Source: a virus. From it: a DNA stretch of 41,307 nt. Both the position numbers and the translations under genes were made by a program. The notes beneath the pieces were generated by a model. It ran no database searches. It was not told the origin of the DNA and saw nothing but the letters and a program-made list of their open reading frames with translations. Below are positions 1 through 8,760 of this stretch, one piece after another. The DNA lies in the IMG/VR virus record IMGVR_UViG_3300047629_000021, positions 1 through 41,307 of that record, one strand, 5' to 3'. How positions within the stretch are numbered: the first letter of the stretch is position 1; each line of letters begins with the position of its first letter.

Positions 1-127
1 TCATGGAACTCATGATTTTCCAGGAGGATTTCTCCGAATTCGTAGCCCCGGAGGACGTGAAGCGGCTCGATATGTGGAGGGAGAAAAAATTATGGCTGGT
101 ATAGCCTCAGCAATTGCGGCGGGAGCG
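1..127. repeat. Terminal overlap, left copy (identical to 41181-41307)
   Basis: The first 127 bases are identical to the last 127. The repeat covers the end of the cupin-like gene and the start of the first internal virion protein, so both genes are intact only when the ends are joined. A length of exactly 127 is a common assembler k-mer size, so this most likely reflects a circular assembly graph (circular or circularly permuted DNA) and not a biological terminal repeat. Unit genome length is 41,180 bp. Confidence 0.95.
3..104 (+). CDS. 3' end of cupin-like virion-region protein (complete copy at 40829-41284)
   Basis: This fragment encodes the last 33 residues of the 151-residue cupin-like protein, which is complete at the right end. 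It appears here only because of the terminal overlap. Its stop codon (102-104) overlaps the start of the next gene (ATG at 92) by 13 bases. Confidence 0.85.
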   Translation: MELMIFQEDFSEFVAPEDVKRLDMWREKKLWLV

Positions 128-1492
128 GCGGTGGCGAGCGCGGGCGTTGGAATCGCCGGGGCGGCGGGTGCTTTTGGCGGAAGCCTTGCGTCCATGGGAT
201 TTAGCCCGGACCAAATCGCGGCCATCGAGCAGGCACAGGTCAACATGACACTGGCGGCCGCTCCCGAGCAGGCCATTCTCAATGCGGCTGCGGCGGCCGG
301 ACTCAAGGCGATTGCGCCGGGCTATACCGCGCAGACTGTTTACAACGATCCTCGCGTCAAGTCCCAGCAGGACGCCGTGACCCGGCTCCAGCAGCAGCTT
401 GCAGGGACTCCCAAGGCGATCCCGAATCCCGGCCAGAAGGGTGCGAACATGCTGAATCCGCAGTGGAGCGCGATTCAAAATCAACTCAACACCGCGCAGC
501 AGAGCCTCACGACGGCAGTAAGCGCGATTCCGGACATTCAGGCCCCAACAAAGCTTTACTACGATTCTCAGGGCAATCAGGTGACTCCCGCCCAGGCGCA
601 AGTCGATTTCTCCGGGTATTCCCAAGGCGATGTCAACAACGCGAACAATTTGACTCAGGCTAAAGGCCAACTTGCTCTTGAGCAGCAATTCGGCCCGCAA
701 CTGATATCCGAACAGCTGGCACTCCAAAAGCTGGCCAACCCCGAGGGAGTGGCCGCGCGCGAAAAGGAAAATCAGCTCATCCAGGATCAAATCGCGCACC
801 CGCCGGACCTGACGATGGCGAACACGATGCGGGACCAACTTCAAACCGGGCTCGACGCCGGGACGAAGCTGGACCCCGTGACGCTCCAGCAGGTGACCCA
901 AGAGGCCCGGCAAGCGGAGGCTGCGCGCGGTAACCTGTTTGGCGAAGCTCCCGCATTCGGCGAGGCGATGACAGCCGGGCAGGCGGGAATCAACCTCCAG
1001 AACCAGCGGCAACAGAAAGCTTTGGCATTCCTGACGAGCGGGGCTACCCCGACCGACATCAACTACCGATTTGGCCAGCAAAACATCGGCAATCTGGCGA
1101 GCTTCCTATCGGGACAGACGCCGCAGGCCCAATTCGGCCAGTTGTCCGGGTCGGGGGCCGGACTGGCGCCACCGCCTCAAACGACCTATGGCGCCACGCC
1201 GCTGAACCCGAATTCCACGGCCAGCACGGCAGCGAATCAGGCGGATAATCTCGCGGGGTTGGCCTATAGCGGGGCGAGGAACACGCCAAATCCATGGTTG
1301 GCGGGGCTTTCGTCGATTCTCGGCGGAGTCAATAATCTCAGTGCGAATAACAACGCCGGATTTAACGCGATTGGAAATCTATTCAGCCGGCTGAATCCAT
1401 TTAGCTCTCCAACAGGATCGCCCGCTCCAATTTCATCGCCAGGGTCAACAGCGGGCGGACCACCGGCGAATGCGCCTCCGGGAACGGATTGA
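92..1492 (+). CDS. Putative internal virion / DNA-ejection protein (466 aa)
   Basis: Ala/Gly/Gln-rich protein. I chose ATG 92 over the in-frame GTG at 74 because a purine-rich GGAGGGAG (about 77-84) sits at good spacing before ATG 92. Residues 1-40 are a small-residue hydrophobic stretch that could insert in or cross a membrane; the middle is a Gln-rich helical region, and the last 100 residues are Asn/Pro/Ser-rich. It lies after the tail nozzle and cupin-like genes and before two more long helical proteins, the position of ejection proteins in podoviruses such as T7 (gp14-16) and P22. No specific family is recognised; the role is inferred from position and composition. Confidence 0.55.
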   Translation: MAGIASAIAAGAAVASAGVGIAGAAGAFGGSLASMGFSPDQIAAIEQAQVNMTLAAAPEQAILNAAAAAGLKAIAPGYTAQTVYNDPRVKSQQDAVTRLQQQLAGTPKAIPNPGQKGANMLNPQWSAIQNQLNTAQQSLTTAVSAIPDIQAPTKLYYDSQGNQVTPAQAQVDFSGYSQGDVNNANNLTQAKGQLALEQQFGPQLISEQLALQKLANPEGVAAREKENQLIQDQIAHPPDLTMANTMRDQLQTGLDAGTKLDPVTLQQVTQEARQAEAARGNLFGEAPAFGEAMTAGQAGINLQNQRQQKALAFLTSGATPTDINYRFGQQNIGNLASFLSGQTPQAQFGQLSGSGAGLAPPPQTTYGATPLNPNSTASTAANQADNLAGLAYSGARNTPNPWLAGLSSILGGVNNLSANNNAGFNAIGNLFSRLNPFSSPTGSPAPISSPGSTAGGPPANAPPGTD

Positions 1493-1495
1493 TTT

Positions 1496-2785
1496 ATGCC
1501 CACCTACGCAGATTACAATATGGCGAACGATGCCCTTGGCGGCATCCGGCAGACGATCCTCCATAATGCGATGCTGAAACAGCAGCAGAAGCAGCAGGAG
1601 ATTCAGAACGAACTTGCCGAGCGGATGCAAGATTTCAGGGAAAAGCACGGGGATCAACAAATCACTTCGGCGGACTTGAAGACGGAGGTTGCGCGTCAGG
1701 TTGGACTGGCCAAGGTCGATGCGATGAACAATGCGACGGCGCAGCGGGGCAAAACGGCAGACGCAAATTCTCAGGTGAGGCTTCGGCAGATCGAACTCGT
1801 TTCCAAATTCAATGGCGACAAATTGCGGGCGATGCAGGATGCCGCAGCGAATACGAACGATTACCGGGCCAAAAAGCTCCTCGATGGTCAGGAGAAATGG
1901 GCAGTTCAGGCAAACGCCTCCGGACTCGATCATTGGATGAAAGTCGGTGCCGATGACGATCAGGCGAAGGAAATCGGCCAATCGGTCAGCGTGATGGACC
2001 CGGATAATCTCGCGCTGATAAAGGCGAAGGACCCGGCCAGTTTCGCCCTGATGATGCGGCTTCAAAAGTTTGCCAATGGCGACGGGAATAATCCGCTCCC
2101 GCGGAAGTCTGAGTCGCAGGTGGGCATGATGCAGGACGATCTCAGGAATGAGACAGATCCGACCAAACGGGCGCAGCTTGAGGCTGAGATTCAAAAAGCG
2201 ATTGCGCCGCCGAAGCTTCCGCCCGCCCCGATGATTTCACAGACCGAAACGGGGCCAGATGGAAAGAAGAACGATGTCAAATACCCGTCCACTCCTGAGA
2301 ACATTGCCAGAATGAGGAAAGGGTTGCCGCTTGTGCCAGGGCAACCAGCCGGGTCAAATGCCCCACAAACCGCCGCTCCGGCGAATGGTCCAACCACACC
2401 GCCCAACCCGCAAACGCCTGCCAGCGGGCCAACGGCTGCGCCAAATGCGCCTTCTGGTGCGACACCAGAACCGGACTTCGACCCGATTTCAGGAAATCAA
2501 TCTCCCCCGCCGCCAGCATCGACGCCAGGCGCTAATGTCCCGCCTGCTGCGCCAACCATAGCCGCGACGGGGGTTTCTCCTTTGTCTCAGTCGTTGGGTG
2601 CGCCTGCTCCATTGGTGCAGCCGACCACTAGCCCGACGCAGACGGCGCATCCCGCAGCAGACCAACTGCCTACCCCGGCGAGTCAGGCGGAATTTGACGC
2701 CTACCCGCCGGGGACCCGGTTCAAAAACCCGAAAGATGGCCGGGTATTGGTGAAACCTCAGAAATCGCCTCAGCCAACGCAATGA
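1496..2785 (+). CDS. Putative internal virion protein, helical with Pro-rich tail (429 aa)
   Basis: It starts 3 bases after the previous stop. Residues 1-230 are strongly helical and Gln/Lys/Glu-rich, with a coiled-coil look around residues 28-55. Residues 240-400 are a low-complexity Pro/Ala/Thr/Asn linker, and the last 30 residues are charged. It is sandwiched between two other putative ejection proteins, so it probably belongs to the same set delivered into the cell on infection. No enzymatic motif is seen. The function is inference from context. Confidence 0.5.
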   Translation: MPTYADYNMANDALGGIRQTILHNAMLKQQQKQQEIQNELAERMQDFREKHGDQQITSADLKTEVARQVGLAKVDAMNNATAQRGKTADANSQVRLRQIELVSKFNGDKLRAMQDAAANTNDYRAKKLLDGQEKWAVQANASGLDHWMKVGADDDQAKEIGQSVSVMDPDNLALIKAKDPASFALMMRLQKFANGDGNNPLPRKSESQVGMMQDDLRNETDPTKRAQLEAEIQKAIAPPKLPPAPMISQTETGPDGKKNDVKYPSTPENIARMRKGLPLVPGQPAGSNAPQTAAPANGPTTPPNPQTPASGPTAAPNAPSGATPEPDFDPISGNQSPPPPASTPGANVPPAAPTIAATGVSPLSQSLGAPAPLVQPTTSPTQTAHPAADQLPTPASQAEFDAYPPGTRFKNPKDGRVLVKPQKSPQPTQ

Positions 2786-2786
2786 C

Positions 2787-5700
2787 GTGGACCCGCTCGA
2801 TTTTAGCGCGGTAGCGGAGCCCGAACCGCTGGATTTCTCGGCGCAGTCCGGGCCTTTGGATTTTTCTGGCGTTGCGCAGCCTGAATGGTCGACAAGCCTT
2901 GCGTCTCAGTCTCCTGAAGTCGTCACGCCTTTCCGCCGCGGGCAGATGCGTGAGGATTTGGAGGCGTCTCAGGGTGCCGGAATACTGCGTAAAATTCAGC
3001 AGACGGCTGCCACGAGGCCAATCACCGACTTTTCGGGCGGCGATTTCACAACCGGCACTCCTGCGGAACGTGCGGCCAGGAATACCCAGATCAGGACCGG
3101 ACTCGATGACATCAATGCGCGATTTGCCTCAGATCGTTACGCGCAGCTTGACGAGGCTCAACGGTGGGAAGACTCAGAGGCAGTGAAATCCGGTAAAGCC
3201 ACCCCTGAACAGGCGATGCGGTACCTGAACCGATTCGCTCCTGCGGGTGGGATACTCAACCCGCCACAGATGACCCCGCAGGAGGTTGGAGGCGAGACGA
3301 CGGCCAGGATAAACAACGCAGCGGCCGGACTTGTGAGCGGGGGCACCAGCCCGGAGGCTCTTGTCACGATGGCACTCCCAGGGGGACTACCCGCCAAGCT
3401 AGCGACCATCGGTTGGAGTGCCTTCATGATCGACTCGGCCATGAAGCAGATCAATGAACTTTCCGAACGTTGGGGCGACATGAGCGAGTTTGAGCGGAAG
3501 CAGGCCATGGATTCGCTCGGATTAACGGCAGTATTTGCCGGTCTCACTGGCGCGCATGTCGGAAAGGTGGAAGCGCCGAAGGCCGATCTTTCGAACATCA
3601 AACCGTCCAAACCGTTACAACTCACCCGCGAGGAACTTCAACAGCTCAAATCGTCGCTCGAAAACCGTAATCCGTTCCAACCCAAGGTACCAAATGAAAC
3701 CCCAAATGCTACGCCCGCAACTCCAACCGAAGCCCCAAATGCCGCCAGCACCACGTCCGCCGAGGCAAACGCCATTCCCGGCAAGTCCGGGGCTGCAACT
3801 ACCGAAATCCCCACCGCCTCTCAACCCGAGCGTGCTGCAACGCCGAATGGGCCAAATGTTCCCACCGGGGAGGGGCAAGCCAGCGTTCCCGCCGCCGAAA
3901 GCGATGTAGGTAGGCAAAATGTTCCACGTGGAACAACTCGGGAAAAACCTTCCGAAGCTTCCGAACCACTTGACTTTGCGTCACAAAGTGAGCATGTTCC
4001 GGAGAGTGAAAAACCGGTTCCCAGTGCTGAAACGGCGAAATTGGAGGTTCAGCCTCCCGGTGAACCCGCGCCCGCGCCTGGTCCCGATGTGGGACGTCGA
4101 ACTGGACAGGGACGGGTATCCGAGAATGGTCCTGAGGCTTCTGCCGTCGAAAACCCTCCTACCTCGGTAGGTCCCGGCGCAGCTTCTCCCGAACAACTCC
4201 GCGCAGACCGAATTCGATCCATGGACGCCGCAATGCGCGAGCGCGAGGCCAAATCCGAGCGGCAGGATTTCGAGGATGCCCACCGCGAACAGTTCCCCGA
4301 TGCTGATCCCGCCGAAGTCGAGCGTGACTGGCAGGACTACCAGCGCGCCCGACAGGCTCAAAAGGTCGAAGGCACGAAACCGATTGCCGAAGCGGCAAAT
4401 GAGGCGGTTGGGATCAATCAAAAGCCCCCGGGCGAGCCTAAGCAAACGTCGATTAAAAAGCGAATCGTGAATCAGGAGCGGGCTGCGCGTGGAGTAGAGC
4501 CGCTTGAGGACGCTGTACGGAGACCGAACCCGGAGACTTGGGACGCGGCCACCCGCAAGCTCGCAGATGATCCGCAAGCGGGCGCAAGGCTGATGGCGGA
4601 ACTCGCAGCAGATCCCGAACGGGCGCCCACTGCCGAGGAGGAGGCGATTCTAGCGCATGAGAAGATTGGGCGCATGAATGAGGCGGCGGAACTCGAAAAG
4701 GCAGCTCAGGAGGCCAAAGCGGCTGGAAATGATGCCTTGGTAGACGAATATCGGAGGCGGCTGGCGGTCAACGAGGCCGAACAAGCGGCGATGGACCTTT
4801 TGACGCAGCGTGGAGGCACGGCGCTTGGGCGCGGGCTTCAATACCGCAAGGTAATGTACGAGAATGACTACTCGATCACGAGCCTTGAGCGTAAGGCCCG
4901 GACGTCCAAGAATTTCGAGCCGTTGAGCAACGCTGACAAAGAGGAGATTCGGCAGCAACATGATGCCCTGTTGAAAAGCCAGCAGGCAATCGACGAGGAA
5001 GCGGCCAACATGCCAGCCGAGTACCATCGCGAGGCAGATAAACTTTTGCGGCAGGAGTCGGCCAAACCGGAGTTTCACCCGTCGATTCTCGCCCAGGCGG
5101 AAGCCATCGTTAAACGTTGGGAGGCTAAGGCGGACGCAGCCCGCGCAAGATTGGCCGGCAAACTGTTTTCTCCGACGCCGGAGATGATAAAGGACGTGGT
5201 GACCATCACGGCGGCACGCATGGCTCGCGGTGGATTGGAAATCGCCAAATGGACAGCCGAACAGGTTGCGCAGTTTGGCGAAGGATTCAAGCCATACGCA
5301 GATCAGATTTGGAAGGACGCGGAGAATTCACTGAAACGTGGACCCGAAGGCGAGGCGATCGCGCCCAGAGTCGCACGCGCAGTTCGCAACGCCGATTTGC
5401 CGGAACGGATCACCCGCGCCCAAGAGGCGATCAAGGCGAAGGTGGAGACTGGGCGCGCAGAGGAGATTCACCCTATCGTTCAAAAGCTGGCCCGAATGAT
5501 CGTGGAACGCGACAAACTTGGAATCGGCGATAGGGATGTTTTGATCGACAAAATCCACGACGAATTGAAGGCGTTCATTCCAGACATCAGCCGGAGAGAG
5601 GCAGCGGAAGCCTTGAGCGGGTACGGCGATTACACGGTACCCGCGCAGGACGTGGTTTCCAAAACCATCCGGTCTATCAAATCGCAGGTTCAAAAGGTCT

Positions 5701-7805
5701 TGGGTATTGAGGATATTCTCAAGAAAGGTAGCGCCGAGCGCACGGGGCCCCAACGTGACGCAATGGACCAGCCAAACAGGGCACTCTCGAAACAGGTTCA
5801 GGAGGCGAAGAAAAAAGCTGCTACGGCAGGAATTCGACCGACCGGCGACGGTCTCAAGACCTACCTGCAGACGAAAGAGACGCGGCTGACGAATCGAATC
5901 AGAGATTTGCAACAGGAAATCGCGGACGGTAAGCTTTCGCAGAAGCAGAGGACGCCGGGAGCGACGAACGAAAGGATTCAGGCGCTCGAAAAGGAATTGG
6001 AATCCGTAAAAGCCGAACACAACGCAATTTTCGGCAAGCAAATGGACGACGCGGCGCGGCTCCGTTCGGCTGAGTCGATGGCCGAACGTAATGAGGCCGC
6101 GTGGCAGCGAAAGCTCGACCGGGCGAAGACCGGGGACTTCGGGCCGGAGCCGACAGCGCCGAAACAGAAATCAGCCAAGCTTGATGCCATTCGTCAACGA
6201 ACGGAGGCGATGAAGGCAGAGCGGGACGAGTTAAAGGCGCTCGCAAATCCTAAAGCCACGCCAGAGGAAATCGCGATCAAACGCCGGGTGACCCAGTTGC
6301 AGAATCAACAGGCAGATTTGGCCGACCGGCTGGCGACCGGGAATTTCGAGTCGAATCCGCGCAAGGCTCCGGTGAGGAATGATAAAATTGACCGACTCTT
6401 GCAGGAAAACGCCGGGATTAAACTGGCGATTGACCGGGCGAACGCACAGCGCCGGGTTGACACGATGACCGGCGGAGAAAAAGCCGCTCGTGTCGCACTA
6501 AAACTTCGAAGGGCATCGATACTCTCCGGGCCGGGAACGCTTGAAAAACTCGGAACTGCCGTCGCGTACAAGGCGGTTCTGAATCCATTGGTTGATTACG
6601 TAGGCACGGCGATTGGCCATATTCCTGGGCTTCGACAGATCGCGGCCAAGGCTCAATTCCAAGGCGGATCACTTTCACTTAAGGCTGAAGCGTCAATTGC
6701 GCTGCGTTCTTTCAAAACGGGAATGTCCGATGCACTCCATAGCCTAAAAAACCGCGACAACCCGCTGAAACTTCAGTACGGTAAGGATGTCGTCGAGCCG
6801 CGGTCATGGCTGGACTACATGGGGAAACTGCATGAGGCGATAAAGGCCCCTTTGCTGCGACTCTCCTTTGAACGCGCCTACGAAAAGGGGATGGAGCATG
6901 AGATTGCCAACGGTGGCAATCCGCATGATTTGGAAACGCAAATGCGCGTTGGACTTGGGGCGTACAAATACGCGGAGAGGCAGATTTTTCAGCAGCCGAA
7001 TTCATTCTCGAAAGCGATAGATGCTGGAATCGCGACGCTTGAAAATCGCGGGCACACCGGAACGGCATTCGTGGCAAAAGCCGAGTTGCCCGTCAAAACA
7101 GTTCCGTTGAATATTGCTGGCGAAGTGCTGGAACACGCCTTTGGATTGGTGACCGGATCGCGACGCGTGGCGCGAGCGTACCGCAACGGACTCGAAACAC
7201 TTTCACAGGAGGAAGCCGACATCATCATGCGCCAATTGAAGAATGGCGCGGTCGGAAACGCAGCCATTGCGCTCGGATTCCTCGCCCCGCAATTCTTCGG
7301 TGGGACATTCCAGAAAGGCGAGAAGCGACCGAAGGAAGACGTTCAGCCCGGAGAGTACCGAATAGGTGACGTACGGATCCCGCTGAACATGGCGCACAAT
7401 CCACTTGTCCGCGCCTCACAGATGGGCGCCGACTTTGCCCGCGTGGCTAATGAGGAATGGCTCAAGAATCACCCAGAAGACAAAAAGGGATACCTGGCAG
7501 GATTATTTCAGTCCGGGGAAGGACTCGCATTTGAAACCCCGGTTTTCCACGAACTCACAGGTGGCACCCCGGATTTCAGCCGGAAACGCACGCCGGAAAC
7601 TTGGCTTGGAAATCGGGTTCGCGATATTGCTGTACCACAGGCAGTCCAGCAGCCCGCGAAATATTTTGATCAGCCGCCGGGGAGTTTCGGAGACATTGGG
7701 AACTGGATTCACCCCAACACGATTCAGCGCAACCCTACGAATTTCTGGGACGCGATCAAGACTGGGATTCCTGGAGCGAGGGAGACGGTGCAGGAGAGAA
7801 AATGA
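2787..7805 (+). CDS. Giant putative internal virion / ejection protein (1672 aa)
   Basis: This is the largest gene and the last of the late operon. It begins with GTG one base after the previous stop. Visible parts are three PLDFS motifs at residues 3-7, 14-18 and 23-27, a related PLDFA at about 394-398, a Pro/Thr/Glu-rich linker at about 285-470, then about 1000 residues of charged helical sequence with coiled-coil character (about 1090-1240). More globular, partly hydrophobic sequence follows near residues 1500-1530. Size and position resemble T7 gp16 or other ejection proteins, but I see no lytic transglycosylase motif. A parS palindrome is embedded at residues about 378-383. The stop at 7803-7805 is one base from the stop of the opposing gene. 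Confidence 0.6.
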   Translation: MDPLDFSAVAEPEPLDFSAQSGPLDFSGVAQPEWSTSLASQSPEVVTPFRRGQMREDLEASQGAGILRKIQQTAATRPITDFSGGDFTTGTPAERAARNTQIRTGLDDINARFASDRYAQLDEAQRWEDSEAVKSGKATPEQAMRYLNRFAPAGGILNPPQMTPQEVGGETTARINNAAAGLVSGGTSPEALVTMALPGGLPAKLATIGWSAFMIDSAMKQINELSERWGDMSEFERKQAMDSLGLTAVFAGLTGAHVGKVEAPKADLSNIKPSKPLQLTREELQQLKSSLENRNPFQPKVPNETPNATPATPTEAPNAASTTSAEANAIPGKSGAATTEIPTASQPERAATPNGPNVPTGEGQASVPAAESDVGRQNVPRGTTREKPSEASEPLDFASQSEHVPESEKPVPSAETAKLEVQPPGEPAPAPGPDVGRRTGQGRVSENGPEASAVENPPTSVGPGAASPEQLRADRIRSMDAAMREREAKSERQDFEDAHREQFPDADPAEVERDWQDYQRARQAQKVEGTKPIAEAANEAVGINQKPPGEPKQTSIKKRIVNQERAARGVEPLEDAVRRPNPETWDAATRKLADDPQAGARLMAELAADPERAPTAEEEAILAHEKIGRMNEAAELEKAAQEAKAAGNDALVDEYRRRLAVNEAEQAAMDLLTQRGGTALGRGLQYRKVMYENDYSITSLERKARTSKNFEPLSNADKEEIRQQHDALLKSQQAIDEEAANMPAEYHREADKLLRQESAKPEFHPSILAQAEAIVKRWEAKADAARARLAGKLFSPTPEMIKDVVTITAARMARGGLEIAKWTAEQVAQFGEGFKPYADQIWKDAENSLKRGPEGEAIAPRVARAVRNADLPERITRAQEAIKAKVETGRAEEIHPIVQKLARMIVERDKLGIGDRDVLIDKIHDELKAFIPDISRREAAEALSGYGDYTVPAQDVVSKTIRSIKSQVQKVLGIEDILKKGSAERTGPQRDAMDQPNRALSKQVQEAKKKAATAGIRPTGDGLKTYLQTKETRLTNRIRDLQQEIADGKLSQKQRTPGATNERIQALEKELESVKAEHNAIFGKQMDDAARLRSAESMAERNEAAWQRKLDRAKTGDFGPEPTAPKQKSAKLDAIRQRTEAMKAERDELKALANPKATPEEIAIKRRVTQLQNQQADLADRLATGNFESNPRKAPVRNDKIDRLLQENAGIKLAIDRANAQRRVDTMTGGEKAARVALKLRRASILSGPGTLEKLGTAVAYKAVLNPLVDYVGTAIGHIPGLRQIAAKAQFQGGSLSLKAEASIALRSFKTGMSDALHSLKNRDNPLKLQYGKDVVEPRSWLDYMGKLHEAIKAPLLRLSFERAYEKGMEHEIANGGNPHDLETQMRVGLGAYKYAERQIFQQPNSFSKAIDAGIATLENRGHTGTAFVAKAELPVKTVPLNIAGEVLEHAFGLVTGSRRVARAYRNGLETLSQEEADIIMRQLKNGAVGNAAIALGFLAPQFFGGTFQKGEKRPKEDVQPGEYRIGDVRIPLNMAHNPLVRASQMGADFARVANEEWLKNHPEDKKGYLAGLFQSGEGLAFETPVFHELTGGTPDFSRKRTPETWLGNRVRDIAVPQAVQQPAKYFDQPPGSFGDIGNWIHPNTIQRNPTNFWDAIKTGIPGARETVQERK
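3920..3935. promoter_or_regulatory. parS: Perfect parS centromere site, TGTTCCACGTGGAACA
   Basis: A 16-bp perfect palindrome that matches the bacterial chromosomal parS consensus TGTTNCACGTGNAACA at every fixed position. ParB (a CTP-dependent clamp) loads at such sites and ParA or SMC then segregates the DNA. Here it lies inside a coding gene, in the low-complexity linker of the 1672-residue protein, where it encodes part of NVPRGTT. With equal base frequencies a match is expected about 1.5e-4 times in 41 kb. No ParA or ParB is encoded in the genome, so the binding partner would have to be the host protein. The site is seen; its use is inferred. Confidence 0.8.
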
Positions 7806-7806
7806 T

Positions 7807-8073
7807 TCATTTATCTGGACGGCGCAACGGGCACCATTCGGGTTGATCCTCTGTGCGGCCAATGTCGCGGCCACCCCATATCGTGAAGTGCCGCGCCTGC
7901 ATCACGTTCACCCGGTCATCGTCCGACTTCTCAAACGCATCGGGGTGCGTGCATTGAAATTGAGCCCAACTAATTCCGCCTGGGGGACCGCATAGCTTGC
8001 CAGTGCATTGGTGAAACTCGCACGGTTCGCAGACGCGTTTTAATACCGCTGGAATGGTGAATTCGTGTGGCAT
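7807..8073 (-). CDS. Small Cys-rich protein, possible zinc binding (88 aa)
   Basis: Last gene of the early operon. It has a strong ribosome site (AAGGAGG) ending about 5 bases before its ATG, and its start overlaps the stop of the upstream gene (TAATG). Cysteines at residues about 16, 19, 24 and 29 (CEPCEFHQC and GKLC), a further Cys near 41, and WCPL near the end suggest a small metal-binding fold. I recognise the PEWCPLR-type ending from small phage Cys-rich proteins, but no function is known to me. Confidence 0.65.
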   Translation of the reverse strand: MPHEFTIPAVLKRVCEPCEFHQCTGKLCGPPGGISWAQFQCTHPDAFEKSDDDRVNVMQARHFTIWGGRDIGRTEDQPEWCPLRRPDK

Positions 8074-8303
8074 TAGTCCTCCTTTGGATCACGCTCACAT
8101 GGTTCAAAGCGGTCTGTCCATTTCACGCGAAAGGTCTTTCCGCGACCGGTCCCGGTCTTCCTGCGAAACCTCGTCAGGCACATTGCGCAGGACGATTTTG
8201 AAGGAAACATTGTGGCCTGCATTTCTGCGCTTGGAACATTGTTCGGACGGCACCAGACGCGGAACTCTTTAGGAATCAGGAGGTGAATGATTGGAGCACC
8301 CAT
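8073..8303 (-). CDS. Small basic protein of unknown function (76 aa)
   Basis: I chose ATG 8303, one base after the HNH gene stop, with GAGG about 8 bases upstream. An in-frame ATG 12 bases earlier (8315) would add MRID. The protein is basic with three Cys (CRP, CAMCL) and no recognised domain. Its TAA stop overlaps the ATG of the next gene, so it is translated as part of the same coupled operon. Confidence 0.6.
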   Translation of the reverse strand: MGAPIIHLLIPKEFRVWCRPNNVPSAEMQATMFPSKSSCAMCLTRFRRKTGTGRGKTFRVKWTDRFEPCERDPKED

Positions 8304-8304
8304 A

Positions 8305-8760
8305 TCAATCCTCATGCTGCCTGTCTTGTTTTTGTTTTTCCGCCTCTAATTCAATCCATGCCGCATCGCGTCTAGATGCCATTTCGGCGAAAGCGTACGC
8401 CAGTTTGAGCGGATCATTGAAGTCCAGCCCGACTTTGAGCGCCGCGTTGAACACTCGGAAAGATTGAGGCGACAGTTTCCGGAAGACGAAGCGCCGGAAG
8501 TTGCGTAGCTCGGAGTGAAGTGATTGGTGGCACTCCCGACACAACAGGGCGACATCCTCTGCGTCCGACTCCCATATCGGCTTGTCCTTTTCGTAGCTGA
8601 AGTGGTGAACGTGAATTTCCTTGTTTGATTGCTTGCAGCATTCGCAGAAGTTTCCACGCTCGCGCCGGATCGATCGAGCGAATGATTTCCATCGTTCATC
8701 GTCGTATTGAGACGACCAAGTTCCAGCGATATTTCCGATAGCTTGCAGGGCTGTTTTCAT
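8305..8760 (-). CDS. HNH endonuclease-like protein (151 aa)
   Basis: The start at 8760 forms an ATGA overlap with the stop of the DUF1376 gene; an upstream in-frame start exists but lies inside that gene. The HNH fold is visible: CECC at residues 39-42, HVHH at 50-53, then LCRECHQ at 72-79 and H82, a zinc-bound HNH of the type with paired CxxC-like ligands. HNH proteins are DNA nicking or cutting enzymes used in phage packaging, homing or host DNA breakdown. Its place behind a replication gene, not next to terminase, suggests DNA metabolism or a homing remnant. Residues 85-151 are helical and unassigned. Confidence 0.8.
   Translation of the reverse strand: MKTALQAIGNIAGTWSSQYDDERWKSFARSIRRERGNFCECCKQSNKEIHVHHFSYEKDKPIWESDAEDVALLCRECHQSLHSELRNFRRFVFRKLSPQSFRVFNAALKVGLDFNDPLKLAYAFAEMASRRDAAWIELEAEKQKQDRQHED

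Noticed and set aside
107-1081. Long minus-strand frame opposite the first internal virion gene
   Set aside because: It is antisense to a well-supported late gene, is Leu/Arg-rich and has no ribosome site or domain.
3919-4170. A frame starting MFHVEQ inside the giant gene
   Set aside because: This start is simply the translation of a parS site in another frame and is a known annotation artefact.
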